From JAGVSV01 sp050952845 (lineage in GTDB: Bacteria > Bacillota > Clostridia > Christensenellales > Aristaeellaceae), in contig JBMNLP010000001.1 of assembly GCA_050952845.1 (NCBI GenBank), positions 310,001 through 374,000 of the forward strand: DNA of 64,000 bases. Direction: 5' to 3'. A model generated the notes under the pieces. That model saw only the letters and a list, made by a program, of their open reading frames with translations, did not search any database and was not told the DNA's origin. Positions within the stretch are counted from its first letter, which is position 1. Each line of letters begins with the position of its first letter. The translations under genes were made by a program, and so were the position numbers. This document shows positions 1 through 8,864 of the stretch, in pieces.

Positions 1-1807
1 CCCGGTGGCCGAGCGGCTGCCCAAGGTCACCAAGCTGCCCGACGAAATCCTTCCTGAGTTTTTGGACTATGAAATCGGCAAATACGGCGGCACGATGCGG
101 TTCATCACCGCGGTGGTCAACTGGGATGCCGATGTGTTCATCATGAACAACGAGGGGCTGTTGACGATGGCATCGGCTAACAGCGACGTGATCACCCCCA
201 ACATCGTCGAATCCTACGAGGTGAACGACGAGCAGACCGAGTTTACCTTCAGACTGCGCGAAGGCCTGAAGTGGTCCGACGGCGTGCCCGTCACGATGGA
301 GGACGTCAGGTTCACCATTGAGAAGGTCATCTTCAACGAGGAGATCACCCCTGTCATCGCCAACTACATGCGCGATGGCGGCGTCGCCACCGGCGATCCC
401 TTCACCTTTGAAGAGATCGACGACTGGACGTTCAAGCTCAGCTTCAAGGAACCCTACGGCGGTTTTGTTGTGCACCTGTCCATCGCAGGCTGGAAGGGCT
501 ATACTGATTTCCTCAAGCCCAAGCATTTCTTAGAGAAGTTCCATAAGGACAGCTATGAGAGCTACGAAGCCTACACCGAGGCCATGCAGCCCTATGCTGA
601 TGTCCTCGGTTTGGACCTCAGCTTAGACGCATCCTGGATTACGCTGTTCTCGCAGGCCGACTGCACCAACTGGGAGCTGACCGACCCGACGGACCAGCTG
701 ACCAGCAAGACCTTCGCCGACGCCGGGCATACGGGCAACTTCCCTGTGCTATACCCATGGGTCATGGTGTCCAGCGATGGCGGCATCACCACCTTTGAGC
801 GCAACCCCTACTATCATAAGGTGGACGCCGAGGGTAACCAGCTGCCCTATGTGGACAAGCTGACTTCCACGCTGGTGGAGAACATGGAGATGGTGCAGAT
901 GAAGTATGTCTCTGGCGAGGCGGACTTCGGCCGTGAATCGGCCACCATCGACAACGTTACCCTGTACAAGGAGAACGAGGAAAAAGCCGGCATCACGGCG
1001 TACCTGACCGCGATGCACGTCAACCCCACAGACGTGATGATCAACTTCAACTACAAGGATGAAGCTTGGCAGGAAGTTGTCAACGATGCTCGGTTCCTGC
1101 AGGCGCTGGAGCTGGCCATCGACGCCGAGGAGATTTTGGATTCGGTGTACAAGGGTTTTGGTGAAGTCAATCCCCACTGGAAGTGCGAAGGCGACTTTGA
1201 TGCCGCCAACGCCCTGCTGGACGAGATGGGCATGCAGAGGGGAGCGGACGGCATCCGCACTACGCCCTCGGGCAAGCCCCTCACGCTGCAAATCGTCAAC
1301 TCCCCCGACGCCAAGGACATCACTTCGGTGTCCGAGCTGTATGTCGAGTTCTGGGGCGAGCTCGGCTTGAAAACCGAGATCACCACGCTGGAGTCCTCCA
1401 TGCGTGAACAGAAGCAGCTGGCGAATGAAATTCCCATCCGGGTGATGTGGATCCACTCCACCCAGCTGTGGCACTATGTGGACTTTGGACCGTTGGCGCC
1501 CCTGTGGACGCAATGGTTTGACGCCGGCGGCTTGACCGACCCGACCGTCGAAGCCGGCGAGGAGCCCCCGGAGTGGGCCAAGGAATTTCACCTGCACAAG
1601 CAGTCGCTGATGACCGTTAGCCCGCAGGATGCCGTCAACGTGGTGGTGCCCCAGCTGCTGGAGGTTATGACCAGCAGGCTGTTCATCATCGAGCCGCTGA
1701 TCAACGTGCAGCAGTGCGTTGTCATCAACAGCAACATCGGCAACGTGCCCACCGGCGGCGCCGGCATCAGCTGGAATTTCTCGGGCGAACAGTTCTTCTA
1801 CAGATAA
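1..1807 (+). CDS. ABC transporter substrate-binding protein, family 5 (5' end outside window)
   Basis: Extracellular solute-binding protein of the SBP_bac_5 (DppA/OppA) class, which delivers peptides or oligosaccharides to a membrane permease. Base 1 is the third base of an Ala codon; the missing 47 or so N-terminal residues, including the signal peptide, are seen in the second copy at 50442. Family hallmarks include the TFRLREGLKWSDG stretch and the VRFTIEKV region that follows. It heads a transporter operon with two permeases and two ATPases. Protein sequence is identical to the second copy over the shared part. The substrate cannot be read from sequence; linkage to sulfatase-type enzymes suggests a glycan (inference). 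Confidence 0.93.
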   Translation, partial: PVAERLPKVTKLPDEILPEFLDYEIGKYGGTMRFITAVVNWDADVFIMNNEGLLTMASANSDVITPNIVESYEVNDEQTEFTFRLREGLKWSDGVPVTMEDVRFTIEKVIFNEEITPVIANYMRDGGVATGDPFTFEEIDDWTFKLSFKEPYGGFVVHLSIAGWKGYTDFLKPKHFLEKFHKDSYESYEAYTEAMQPYADVLGLDLSLDASWITLFSQADCTNWELTDPTDQLTSKTFADAGHTGNFPVLYPWVMVSSDGGITTFERNPYYHKVDAEGNQLPYVDKLTSTLVENMEMVQMKYVSGEADFGRESATIDNVTLYKENEEKAGITAYLTAMHVNPTDVMINFNYKDEAWQEVVNDARFLQALELAIDAEEILDSVYKGFGEVNPHWKCEGDFDAANALLDEMGMQRGADGIRTTPSGKPLTLQIVNSPDAKDITSVSELYVEFWGELGLKTEITTLESSMREQKQLANEIPIRVMWIHSTQLWHYVDFGPLAPLWTQWFDAGGLTDPTVEAGEEPPEWAKEFHLHKQSLMTVSPQDAVNVVVPQLLEVMTSRLFIIEPLINVQQCVVINSNIGNVPTGGAGISWNFSGEQFFYR

Positions 1808-1835
1808 GATAGCAAGCATACCTGAACACCAACAA

Positions 1836-1871
1836 GGGGCGCGCGGCGCAGCTTTCACAGCCGCGCGCCCC
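1836..1871 (+). promoter_or_regulatory. Intercistronic hairpin between binding protein and permease
   Basis: A perfect 12-bp GC-only stem, GGGGCGCGCGGC (1836-1847) pairing with GCCGCGCGCCCC (1860-1871) around a 12-nt loop. It starts 28 nt after the binding-protein stop and has no T-run after it, so it is not a classical terminator. In binding-protein operons such stems usually stabilise the upstream message and lower downstream expression; that role is inferred here. Confidence 0.7.
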
Positions 1872-1937
1872 GATCCCCGCCCTCTCAACATACGGCTCCC
1901 CGCAGCCGCGCGAATAGAAAGAGCAGGTGAACGAGCT

Positions 1938-2939
1938 TTGCTGGCAAGATACATCCTCAGGCGGCTGCTGCAGTTTATACCGCTGCTGGTTGCCATCAGC
2001 GTAATCATTTTCGTCATTATTCAGCTGCCGCCCGGCGACTACCTGACCACCTACATTGTGCAGATGAAAAACTCCGGCACCGATGTGGATCAGTCCTACA
2101 TCATCAACCTGACCAGGCAGTACGGCCTGGACCAGCCGGCGCACATCCAGTATTTCTACTGGATATCCAACATCATCACCAAGCTGGACTTTGGCCGGTC
2201 GTTCCAGTGGCAGCAGCCGGTATCGCAGATACTGGCGGAGCGCCTGCCTGCTACGATCGGCATCGCATTGCTGTCGCTGGTCGTCACCTGGGGGCTGGCT
2301 ATCCCGATTGGCATCTACTCCGCCACGCACCAATACTCCTTAGGCGACTATTTCTTCATTTTCCTGGGGTTTATCGGATTGGCTGTACCGGGGTTTCTGC
2401 TGGCGCTGGCAGCTGTGTACATCATCTTTACCTCGACAGGGGTGTCCCTGACAGGCTTGTTCAGCCCGGAATATGTCAACGCGGCATGGAGCTGGGCCAA
2501 GTTTGTCAACATGCTGCCCCGCCTGGGGCTGGTGGTGGGCATCATCGGCTTGTCGCAGACAGCGGGGTTGATCCGCCAGATGCGCGCGATGCTGCTGGAC
2601 GAGCTGCAAAAGCAGTATGTCATCACGGCGCGCGCCAAAGGCTTGGAGGAGAAAAAGCTGCTGTGGAAGTACCCCATCCGCCTGGCTGTCAACCCCATGG
2701 TGTCCACCATCGGCTGGGTGCTGCCCGGGTTGATATCGGGCGAAATGGTGGTGTCCATCGTGCTGTCCATGCCCACCATGGGGCCCATTGTGCGCCGCGC
2801 GCTGATCAGCCAGGATATGTACTTAGCCGGCTCCTTCCTGCTGATTGTCAGCACGCTCACGGTATTCGGCACGCTGCTGAGCGACATTGCGCTGGCTGTA
2901 ATTGACCCGCGCATCCGTTTCGGGGGGGTGGCAGAATGA
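1938..2939 (+). CDS. ABC transporter permease, DppB/OppB type
   Basis: Inner-membrane permease of the nickel/peptide class (333 aa). I place the start at TTG 1938, with AGGTGA seven bases upstream, because the protein then begins LARYILRRLLQFIPLL, the usual N-terminus of this family; the open frame continues upstream only through the hairpin region. About six membrane segments are visible, and the EAA-type loop lies near ITARAKGLEEKKLLWKYPIR. It overlaps the next gene by 4 bp (ATGA), indicating translational coupling with the second permease. Confidence 0.93.
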   Translation: MLARYILRRLLQFIPLLVAISVIIFVIIQLPPGDYLTTYIVQMKNSGTDVDQSYIINLTRQYGLDQPAHIQYFYWISNIITKLDFGRSFQWQQPVSQILAERLPATIGIALLSLVVTWGLAIPIGIYSATHQYSLGDYFFIFLGFIGLAVPGFLLALAAVYIIFTSTGVSLTGLFSPEYVNAAWSWAKFVNMLPRLGLVVGIIGLSQTAGLIRQMRAMLLDELQKQYVITARAKGLEEKKLLWKYPIRLAVNPMVSTIGWVLPGLISGEMVVSIVLSMPTMGPIVRRALISQDMYLAGSFLLIVSTLTVFGTLLSDIALAVIDPRIRFGGVAE

Positions 2940-4060
2940 AGATTGGCATCAGCCTGAAACGGCGCAGGAAAGAAAACACCGGCACATACGAGGTGGCCAG
3001 CCAGTGGAAGCTGATGTGGTGGAAGCTGAAAAAACACCGCATGGCCCTGATTGCGCTGCCCATCATCATCATCATGTATACTGTTACCATGTTTGCCGAA
3101 TTTTTCGCACCTTCCCTGCCGTTGGAGCGCTACCGCAACTTCAAGGAGTGCCCGCCCACTTCCATCCGGCTGCGGGACAGCGAAAACCGCTTCATCGGCT
3201 TGCATGTGCGTGTCAAAGCGACCGATCGGGACCCCAACACCTTCCGGAAAATCTACGTGGATTCCGACGAGGTGATCCCGCTGGGCTTTTTTGTGCACGG
3301 TTCCAGCTATAAGTTTTTAGGCCTGTTTGAGAGCGATCTGCACTTCTTCGGCCCCAAGGAAAGCGGGCGCGAGTTCTTCCTGATGGGCACGGACAGCCTG
3401 GGGCGGGACGTGTTCTCCCGCACGCTGTACGGGGGCCGTATATCGCTGTCCTTCTGCCTGGTGTCCATCTTTTTCACCTTCTTCATCGGGCTGACGCTGG
3501 GCGGTATATCCGGCTACTTAGGCGGCGTGGCGGATACCATTATCCAGCGCATGATCGACCTGATCATGTCCATCCCCGGCATTCCGCTGTGGATGGCGCT
3601 GGCTGCAGCGCTGCCCACGACGATGTCGCCGCTGGGCAAATACCTGTGGATGAGCGTCATCATGTCGCTGATCGGCTGGACCGGCCTGGCGCGCGTGGTG
3701 CGCGGCAAAATCCTGTCGCTGCGCGAGGAGGACTTTATCATCGCCGCCCGCTTGTCGGGCGCCGGGCACGCCCGCGTCATCGGCCGTCACCTGCTGCCCA
3801 GCTTCATGAGCTACATCATCGTATCCATCACCGCCTCCATTCCGGGCACCATCTTAGGTGAAACGGCGCTGTCCTTCCTGGGCCTGGGCCTGCAGGCGCC
3901 CACCATCAGCTGGGGCACGCTGCTGCAGGATGCCCAGACGGTGGAAACGCTCGCCCTCCAGCCATGGCTGCTGTGGCCGGCGTTTTTCATCGTCATCACG
4001 GTGCTGATGTTCAACTTTGCCGGCGACGGCCTGCGCGACGCGGCCGATCCCTACAAGTAA
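2936..4060 (+). CDS. ABC transporter permease, DppC/OppC type
   Basis: Second membrane subunit of the same importer (374 aa). The N-terminal cytoplasmic stretch is followed by a first helix near residues 37-55, then a long external loop, then the LMGTDSLGRDVFSRTLYG signature typical of DppC/OppC, and the remaining helices with the EEDFIIAARLSGAGHARVI coupling loop. The ATG overlaps the upstream TGA. Two silent substitutions (3190, 3193) separate it from the second copy. Confidence 0.94.
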   Translation: MKIGISLKRRRKENTGTYEVASQWKLMWWKLKKHRMALIALPIIIIMYTVTMFAEFFAPSLPLERYRNFKECPPTSIRLRDSENRFIGLHVRVKATDRDPNTFRKIYVDSDEVIPLGFFVHGSSYKFLGLFESDLHFFGPKESGREFFLMGTDSLGRDVFSRTLYGGRISLSFCLVSIFFTFFIGLTLGGISGYLGGVADTIIQRMIDLIMSIPGIPLWMALAAALPTTMSPLGKYLWMSVIMSLIGWTGLARVVRGKILSLREEDFIIAARLSGAGHARVIGRHLLPSFMSYIIVSITASIPGTILGETALSFLGLGLQAPTISWGTLLQDAQTVETLALQPWLLWPAFFIVITVLMFNFAGDGLRDAADPYK

Positions 4061-4073
4061 GGAGAAAGCGACC

Positions 4074-5117
4074 ATGAGCACACACGAAGATGTCATCCTG
4101 TCGCTGAAGGATGTCAAGGTCCATTTTAAAATGGACGAAGGGCTGCTCAAAGCCGTGGACGGGGTTTCGTTTGAAATCCACAAGGGCAGGACGCTGGGCA
4201 TCGTAGGGGAATCGGGCTGCGGCAAATCGGTCACAACCAACGCCATCTTCAAAATCCTGCCCAAATACGGGCAGCTGTCCGGCGAAATCCTGCTGTATGA
4301 AAAGGATGGCAAGCGGCTGGACCAGCCCACGGACATCGTCAAGCTGAACCCCACCGGCCCCGAAATACGCAGCATCCGCGGCGGCAACATTGCCATGATA
4401 TTTCAGGAGCCCATGAAGGCGTTCTCGCCCATCCACACCGTGGGCAACCAGATCATCGAGGGCATCCAGCTGCACGTGGAGCCTGACCCCGGCAAGGCGC
4501 GGCAGATTGCCATCGACATGCTGCGCAGCGTGGGCATCGCCAACCCCGAGCAGCGCGTTGACGAATACCCCCACCAGCTGTCCGGCGGCATGCGCCAGCG
4601 GGCTATGATTGCCATGGCGCTGGCCTGCGAGCCCTCCATCCTCATCGCGGACGAGCCCACCACGGCGCTGGACGTGACGGTGCAGGCGCAGGTGCTGGAT
4701 TTGATCAACAACCTCAAGCACGAGCACAACACCTCCGTCATATTCATCACCCATGACCTGGGCGTCATCGCCGAGATGAGCGACGATGTGGCTGTGATGT
4801 ACCTGGGTAAGGTCATGGAGCACTGCAGCGTGGACGACCTGTTCTATAACCCGCTGCATCCCTACACCCAGGCGCTGCTGAAATCCATCCCCACGGCAGA
4901 TAAAGCGCACAAACAGCGCTTTGAATCCATCAAGGGCACGGTGCCCTATCCCATGAACCTGCCGGAAGGGTGCGGGTTTTACAGCCGCTGCAGCCTGGCA
5001 GACAAGGGAAAATGCAACCGGGGCGACATCCCCATGGTGGAAGCCGCCCCCGGGCATCTGGTCCGGTGCCTGCGGTATGCCCCGAACCAACCAGCCAGCG
5101 AAGGAGGTGAAGCCTGA
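4074..5117 (+). CDS. ABC transporter ATPase, DppD/OppD type
   Basis: Cytoplasmic ATPase (347 aa) powering the importer. The start ATG at 4074 has GGAG eight to nine bases upstream; an earlier in-frame ATG at 4017 lies inside the previous gene. Walker A is GESGCGKS (residues 45-52), the ABC signature is LSGGMRQR, and Walker B is ILIADEPTTALD. The C-terminal oligopeptide/dipeptide domain has a cysteine cluster (GCGFYSRC, then KGKC, then VRC) like that seen in Dpp-type ATPases. It overlaps the next ATPase by one base (TGATG). Confidence 0.96.
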   Translation: MSTHEDVILSLKDVKVHFKMDEGLLKAVDGVSFEIHKGRTLGIVGESGCGKSVTTNAIFKILPKYGQLSGEILLYEKDGKRLDQPTDIVKLNPTGPEIRSIRGGNIAMIFQEPMKAFSPIHTVGNQIIEGIQLHVEPDPGKARQIAIDMLRSVGIANPEQRVDEYPHQLSGGMRQRAMIAMALACEPSILIADEPTTALDVTVQAQVLDLINNLKHEHNTSVIFITHDLGVIAEMSDDVAVMYLGKVMEHCSVDDLFYNPLHPYTQALLKSIPTADKAHKQRFESIKGTVPYPMNLPEGCGFYSRCSLADKGKCNRGDIPMVEAAPGHLVRCLRYAPNQPASEGGEA

Positions 5118-6163
5118 TGGAAGCCGTGAAACCTACCCGCATCTTAGACGTGCGCAACCTGAAGAAATACTTCCCCATCACGTCCGGCTTCCTCAAGCGC
5201 ACAGTGGGCTATGTCAAAGCCGTCGATGACATGAGCTTGTTCATCAATACCGGCGAAACCGTGGCGCTGGTGGGCGAATCCGGCTGCGGAAAGACCACGT
5301 TTGGCCGATCTGTGCTGCAGGCCATCAAGCCCACATCCGGCGAAACGCTGTTCACGCAGCAAAACGGCGAGGTGGTGGAGCTGGGCAGCCTGCCCTATGA
5401 CAAGCTGCGCGTGGTGCGCCGCGACATGCAGATGATCTTCCAGGACCCCTACTCGTCGCTGAACCCTCGCATGACGGTGCTGAACATCATATCGGAGCCT
5501 CTGGTTTGCCACAAGCTGATGTCCGGGCGCAAGCTGCGCGAGCATGTGATGCAGCTGATGGACACGGTGGGGCTGGATCCGCGGCACCTGGAGCGATATC
5601 CTCATGCCTTTTCAGGCGGGCAGCGGCAGCGCATCGGCATCGCCCGCGCGCTGGCCACTGAGCCGCGCTTCATCGTGTGCGACGAGGCCGTATCGGCGCT
5701 GGACGTGTCGGTGCAGGCGCAGATTCTGAACCTGCTGATGGAGCTGCAGGAAAAGCTGGGGCTGAGCTACCTGTTCATCTCCCACGACCTGGGCGTTGTC
5801 AGCCATATCTCCGACCGCGTGGGCGTGATGTATGTTGGCCGCCTGGTGGAGCTGGCGCCCACCAAAAAGCTGTTTGACAAGCCGCTGCACCCCTACACCG
5901 AGGCGCTGCTGTCGGCCCGGCCGGTGCCGGACCCGCGCAACAAATGCCAGCGCATCATGCTGGAGGGCGACGTCGCCAACCCGGCTGACCTGCCCAGCGG
6001 CTGCCCCTTCCATCCCCGGTGCCGGTATGCCCGGGAGGTATGCAGCGCCGAGGTGCCCGAATGGCGCGAGCTGTACCCCGACCGGTTTGTGGGCTGTCAC
6101 CGCGCCCACGAGCTGGACCTGAGCAGCAGCACGCAGCGGGCGGTGACCACAGGGGCATCATGA
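5117..6163 (+). CDS. ABC transporter ATPase, DppF/OppF type
   Basis: Second ATPase of the heterodimer (348 aa). Walker A is GESGCGKT (residues 53-60), the Q-loop reads QMIFQDPYSSLNPR, the signature is FSGGQRQRIGIARAL, and Walker B is FIVCDEAVSALD. The C-terminal domain carries Cys residues in SGCPFHPRC, EVC and VGC. The last of five transporter genes that form one coupled operon with the binding protein at its head; identical in both copies. Confidence 0.96.
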   Translation: MEAVKPTRILDVRNLKKYFPITSGFLKRTVGYVKAVDDMSLFINTGETVALVGESGCGKTTFGRSVLQAIKPTSGETLFTQQNGEVVELGSLPYDKLRVVRRDMQMIFQDPYSSLNPRMTVLNIISEPLVCHKLMSGRKLREHVMQLMDTVGLDPRHLERYPHAFSGGQRQRIGIARALATEPRFIVCDEAVSALDVSVQAQILNLLMELQEKLGLSYLFISHDLGVVSHISDRVGVMYVGRLVELAPTKKLFDKPLHPYTEALLSARPVPDPRNKCQRIMLEGDVANPADLPSGCPFHPRCRYAREVCSAEVPEWRELYPDRFVGCHRAHELDLSSSTQRAVTTGAS

Positions 6164-6197
6164 CGCGCTGTAAACCAACCCGCCGGAGAGCGATGCC

Positions 6198-6572
6198 ATG
6201 GGCTTAAGCGCGCTGCTGCTGTTGGCTGCGCTGGGGCTGGGCCTGATCATGCTGGTGTCCAGCATCTATTTCCAGTGGCTCTTCCGGCGCATGGTCTTGA
6301 CGCGCCTGCGGGACTTGGACACCGTGCGTGCCACCGGCCTGGCGCCGCCGGGCTGGCAGAAGCGATACCTGAAGCGCATCGAACAAAACCACTACACCCC
6401 GGCGCTGTGGCAGCGCCAGCTGAAGAAAAACCTGAAAAACCTGGCGAGGCTGGAGAAATTTGTGCGCAAAACCCGCCTGGTGGAAAGCGAGGAAACGCGC
6501 GCCGGCGTGCTGATGGAGCTGAGCGCCATCCGCCAGGGCTGGGAAGCCCTGCAGCCGGGAGACGCATTGTAA
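6198..6572 (+). CDS. Small membrane-anchored protein of unknown function
   Basis: A 124-residue protein I do not recognise. One hydrophobic segment lies at residues 4-24, followed by a basic cytoplasmic-type region rich in Arg and Lys and a predicted helical tail (residues 70-115). ATG 6198 has GGAGAG upstream; the gene starts 34 bp after the transporter ATPase and precedes another small membrane gene by 14 bp, so all appear co-transcribed. The base composition matches the neighbours and the sequence is identical in the second copy, which supports a real gene. Confidence 0.75.
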   Translation: MGLSALLLLAALGLGLIMLVSSIYFQWLFRRMVLTRLRDLDTVRATGLAPPGWQKRYLKRIEQNHYTPALWQRQLKKNLKNLARLEKFVRKTRLVESEETRAGVLMELSAIRQGWEALQPGDAL

Positions 6573-6586
6573 AGAGAGGATAGACC

Positions 6587-6964
6587 ATGTTCAAACGCAG
6601 GGTAAATCCCGGCATCAAATTGGAGCCCACCTTCAGCGACACCCTGCTGTCGTTTCTTTTGGCCTGCGTGTTCGGCCTGGTCGGCTTGCTGCCCTGGCTG
6701 GCGCTGAAGGATGCCATCCCGCTGCTTGTCCACGCGCTGGGCGGATATGTATTTGCGCACAACGCCATTGTGATCACCGTAACGTTGGTGTTCGGCGCGC
6801 TGTGGCTGGTGCTGACCATGGCGCTTTGGCACCGCATGGAAAAGGATTTTCATGTGAAAAAGGCGTTGATCACCACCGCGCTGTGGTGCCTTGGCGCGCT
6901 GCTGCTGTTCGCGCTGGCCATCGGCTTACGCTGGCTGGCTGACTGGATGCTGGTGAGCCCATGA
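6587..6964 (+). CDS. Small integral membrane protein of unknown function
   Basis: A 125-residue protein with three likely membrane helices (about residues 19-40, 52-78 and 92-120) and a short basic N-terminus. No family was recognised. A Shine-Dalgarno-like AGAGAGGAT precedes ATG 6587. Its TGA overlaps the start of the SGNH hydrolase, indicating coupling. Together with the preceding single-pass protein it could form a small membrane complex serving the transporter (inference from position only). Confidence 0.72.
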   Translation: MFKRRVNPGIKLEPTFSDTLLSFLLACVFGLVGLLPWLALKDAIPLLVHALGGYVFAHNAIVITVTLVFGALWLVLTMALWHRMEKDFHVKKALITTALWCLGALLLFALAIGLRWLADWMLVSP

Positions 6965-7698
6965 TGCGCGTGGTGGAAAAGCTCATCAGGCGGCAGCGCC
7001 ACACCGGGGCAACGCCGCCGGTTGTGATCGCCTGTTTGGGCGACAGCGTGACGCACGGCTCCTTTGATGTATTCATCAACCGCTTCGGGCACCTCGATGC
7101 GGTATTCGACCCCGAAAACGCTTACGCCAGCCGGCTGCAGCGCCGCCTGAATGCCTATTATCCCGCGGCTGCCGTCAGCGTGATCAATGCCGGGGTAGGG
7201 GGCGATAACGCGCCCGGTGGCCTGGCCCGACTGGAGCGGGATGTGCTGCATTTCCGGCCTGATCTGGTTATCGTCAACTTTGCGCTGAATGACGCCATGG
7301 GCGGCCTGGACAAGCTAAATGCCTACGCGCAGGCCATGGAGGCGATCATGCGCCGCGTTGCCGACAGCGGCGCCGAATGCATGCTGTTGACCCCCAACAG
7401 AATGTGCACCTATGTGTCGCACAACATACATGACGACATCATCCGGCGCATTGCCTCCGCCGCCGCGGAGGTGCAGATCAAGGGCGTGCTGGACGCCTAT
7501 GTGAATGCCGCGCGGAGCATTGCCGATCAAAACCGCGTGCCCGTGGCCGACGCTTACGCGGCGTGGAACAGGCTGGAGGACAACGGCATCGACACCACCG
7601 CCATGCTGGCCAACCACATCAACCACCCCGTGCCGGACATGCACCGCCTGTTCGTGGACGCCATCGAGAGCCGGCTGCTCGAGAGCGCGCCGACTTAA
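6961..7698 (+). CDS. SGNH/GDSL-type hydrolase (esterase or deacetylase-like)
   Basis: A 245-residue serine hydrolase with the SGNH blocks in order: block I CLGDSVTHGS with nucleophile Ser29, the block II glycine region GVGGDN, block III FALND with its Asn, and block V near residues 225-231 (PDMHRLF) supplying Asp and His. No signal peptide, so it acts in the cytoplasm. The family removes acyl groups from sugars, lipids or peptides. Placed between a transporter and sulfatase-type genes, removal of acetyl esters from an imported glycan is plausible (inference). Confidence 0.85.
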   Translation: MMRVVEKLIRRQRHTGATPPVVIACLGDSVTHGSFDVFINRFGHLDAVFDPENAYASRLQRRLNAYYPAAAVSVINAGVGGDNAPGGLARLERDVLHFRPDLVIVNFALNDAMGGLDKLNAYAQAMEAIMRRVADSGAECMLLTPNRMCTYVSHNIHDDIIRRIASAAAEVQIKGVLDAYVNAARSIADQNRVPVADAYAAWNRLEDNGIDTTAMLANHINHPVPDMHRLFVDAIESRLLESAPT

Positions 7699-7722
7699 CG
7701 ATGATATTGAATGGGGAATGGC

Positions 7723-8427
7723 ATGTTGGATATGATACCTGACATCGTGATGGATATTTTCCTGGCTTTGCTGACGTCCTATGCCTTTTGGTACCTGACC
7801 TTTATCCGTTCGGGCACAAACATCCTGTTTTCCGACCACATCGTTGTAGAGCCGTGCAGCAATGGCCATGGCTATGACCAGTACAGGTACCGGATTAAAC
7901 TTGTCAATGCCGGCATCAGGGACCTGATCGAAGTTACCTCCATTGTGGAGTTGTTGACACAGCCGTTTTCCCCTGAGGCGACCACCAGGCGAATCTCCCG
8001 GCTGTCGCTCGACAACGAGGATTTTCCTATCCTTAAAGGCAGAAAGGAACAGAAAAAATCCGGGAGGGCGGCCAGCAAGGTGCTGGACCTCTATTTAACT
8101 GATAGCTTTTTTGAAGAGTTCAGCAAGGAGTACTATTCTGATGATATCCGCAAAAAAGCCGCTGCCCGGCAGCTGACATTGACAGATATCATCCAGGCAC
8201 ACCGCGATTCGGTCAGAATCACCATATACTTATACGGCAACGACAGCATCACGGGGGCGAGAAAGATGTTTTCCAGTGAGTACGGCGCCTCCGACATCCG
8301 TCACGGAACATATGCCCCAACGCCCACGGAGCACATCGGGCGCGTGTCCGCCGCCAAAGCCGGCTTGAAGCTTATCCCTCAGCCAGACGCAGATAACCCA
8401 GATTGTACAATGCCTGCAGCGGAGTAG
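7723..8427 (+). CDS. Membrane-anchored protein of unknown function
   Basis: About 234 residues. I choose ATG 7723, which has GGGGA five bases upstream; an in-frame ATG at 7711 has no such site. One membrane helix lies near the N-terminus (about residues 6-24), followed by a mainly beta-type soluble domain and a low-complexity tail. I do not recognise a family. Composition is more AT-rich than the neighbours, which hints at a different origin. It ends the first transcription unit of the repeat; a hairpin lies 30 bp downstream. Confidence 0.7.
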   Translation: MLDMIPDIVMDIFLALLTSYAFWYLTFIRSGTNILFSDHIVVEPCSNGHGYDQYRYRIKLVNAGIRDLIEVTSIVELLTQPFSPEATTRRISRLSLDNEDFPILKGRKEQKKSGRAASKVLDLYLTDSFFEEFSKEYYSDDIRKKAAARQLTLTDIIQAHRDSVRITIYLYGNDSITGARKMFSSEYGASDIRHGTYAPTPTEHIGRVSAAKAGLKLIPQPDADNPDCTMPAAE

Positions 8428-8457
8428 CGGGAAGGAGATTGATATATACACCCAGGC

Positions 8458-8495
8458 CAGCCGCTGCACAGCGGCTGATGTTCTTTGTTGTCCTG
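8458..8495 (+). terminator. Possible weak intrinsic terminator
   Basis: CAGCCGCTG (8458-8466) pairs perfectly with CAGCGGCTG (8469-8477), giving at least seven base pairs with a six-base loop, followed by the T-rich stretch ATGTTCTTTGTTGT. The T-run is broken, so termination may be partial. It lies just after the last gene of the transporter unit. Confidence 0.45.
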
Positions 8496-8790
8496 TATTT
8501 GTTATACTACCCGGTGGTTTTCATGCGTTTCAACCGGACGTTTTCATGGATTGTATCCGGATGTTTTTAGGGTGACTCCTTTTGCATTCTTTGCTATTGT
8601 GGGTTCGACATGAACATCCTGCCTGCCGTGGGCCGGCAGGCTGATCTTTGAGTATTTCCAAATACTGTGAAAGCCGCTCTTTGACGTATCTGCCCACCAT
8701 GGGCGATGGGGCGCGATCCTATCAACAGGGGGTGTTTTCTGCAAAACTTGATGTAATCCGCTGTTGATATTTCAAAATTGGCGGCATGCC

Positions 8791-8819
8791 TTGTATTCCC
8801 CGGCAAAAACGCCTATACT
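8791..8819 (+). promoter_or_regulatory. Putative sigma-A promoter of the sulfatase operon
   Basis: TTGTAT (8791-8796), exactly 17 bp, then TATACT (8814-8819), about 45 bp before the isomerase start. The -10 matches five of six consensus bases; the -35 is weak, as expected for a promoter needing an activator such as the AraC protein encoded in the same operon. Confidence 0.55.
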
Positions 8820-8864
8820 AAACACATACAAGTATACACCAACAAGATCAGGAGGTAGAATCCC

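Larger units (their letters stand above)
8428..8864. other. 437-bp intergenic region between the two transcription units
   Basis: No open frame here looks coding. The left part holds a hairpin (8458-8477), the middle a 7-bp stem GCCTGCC/GGCAGGC near 8628-8650, and the right end a promoter (8791-8819) and a strong ribosome site before 8865. It is identical in both copies, and unusually T-rich from 8478 to 8580. No riboswitch was recognised. Confidence 0.6.

Noticed and set aside
749..2017. 422-codon minus-strand open frame opposite the binding protein (also at 51333-52601)
   Set aside because: Antisense shadow in GC-rich coding DNA; its sequence changes with silent substitutions in the real gene and it resembles no family.
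8485..8518. Second promoter with TATACT at 8513-8518
   Set aside because: No -35 at an acceptable distance (the nearest TTGTTG is 22 bp away), and no gene starts soon after.
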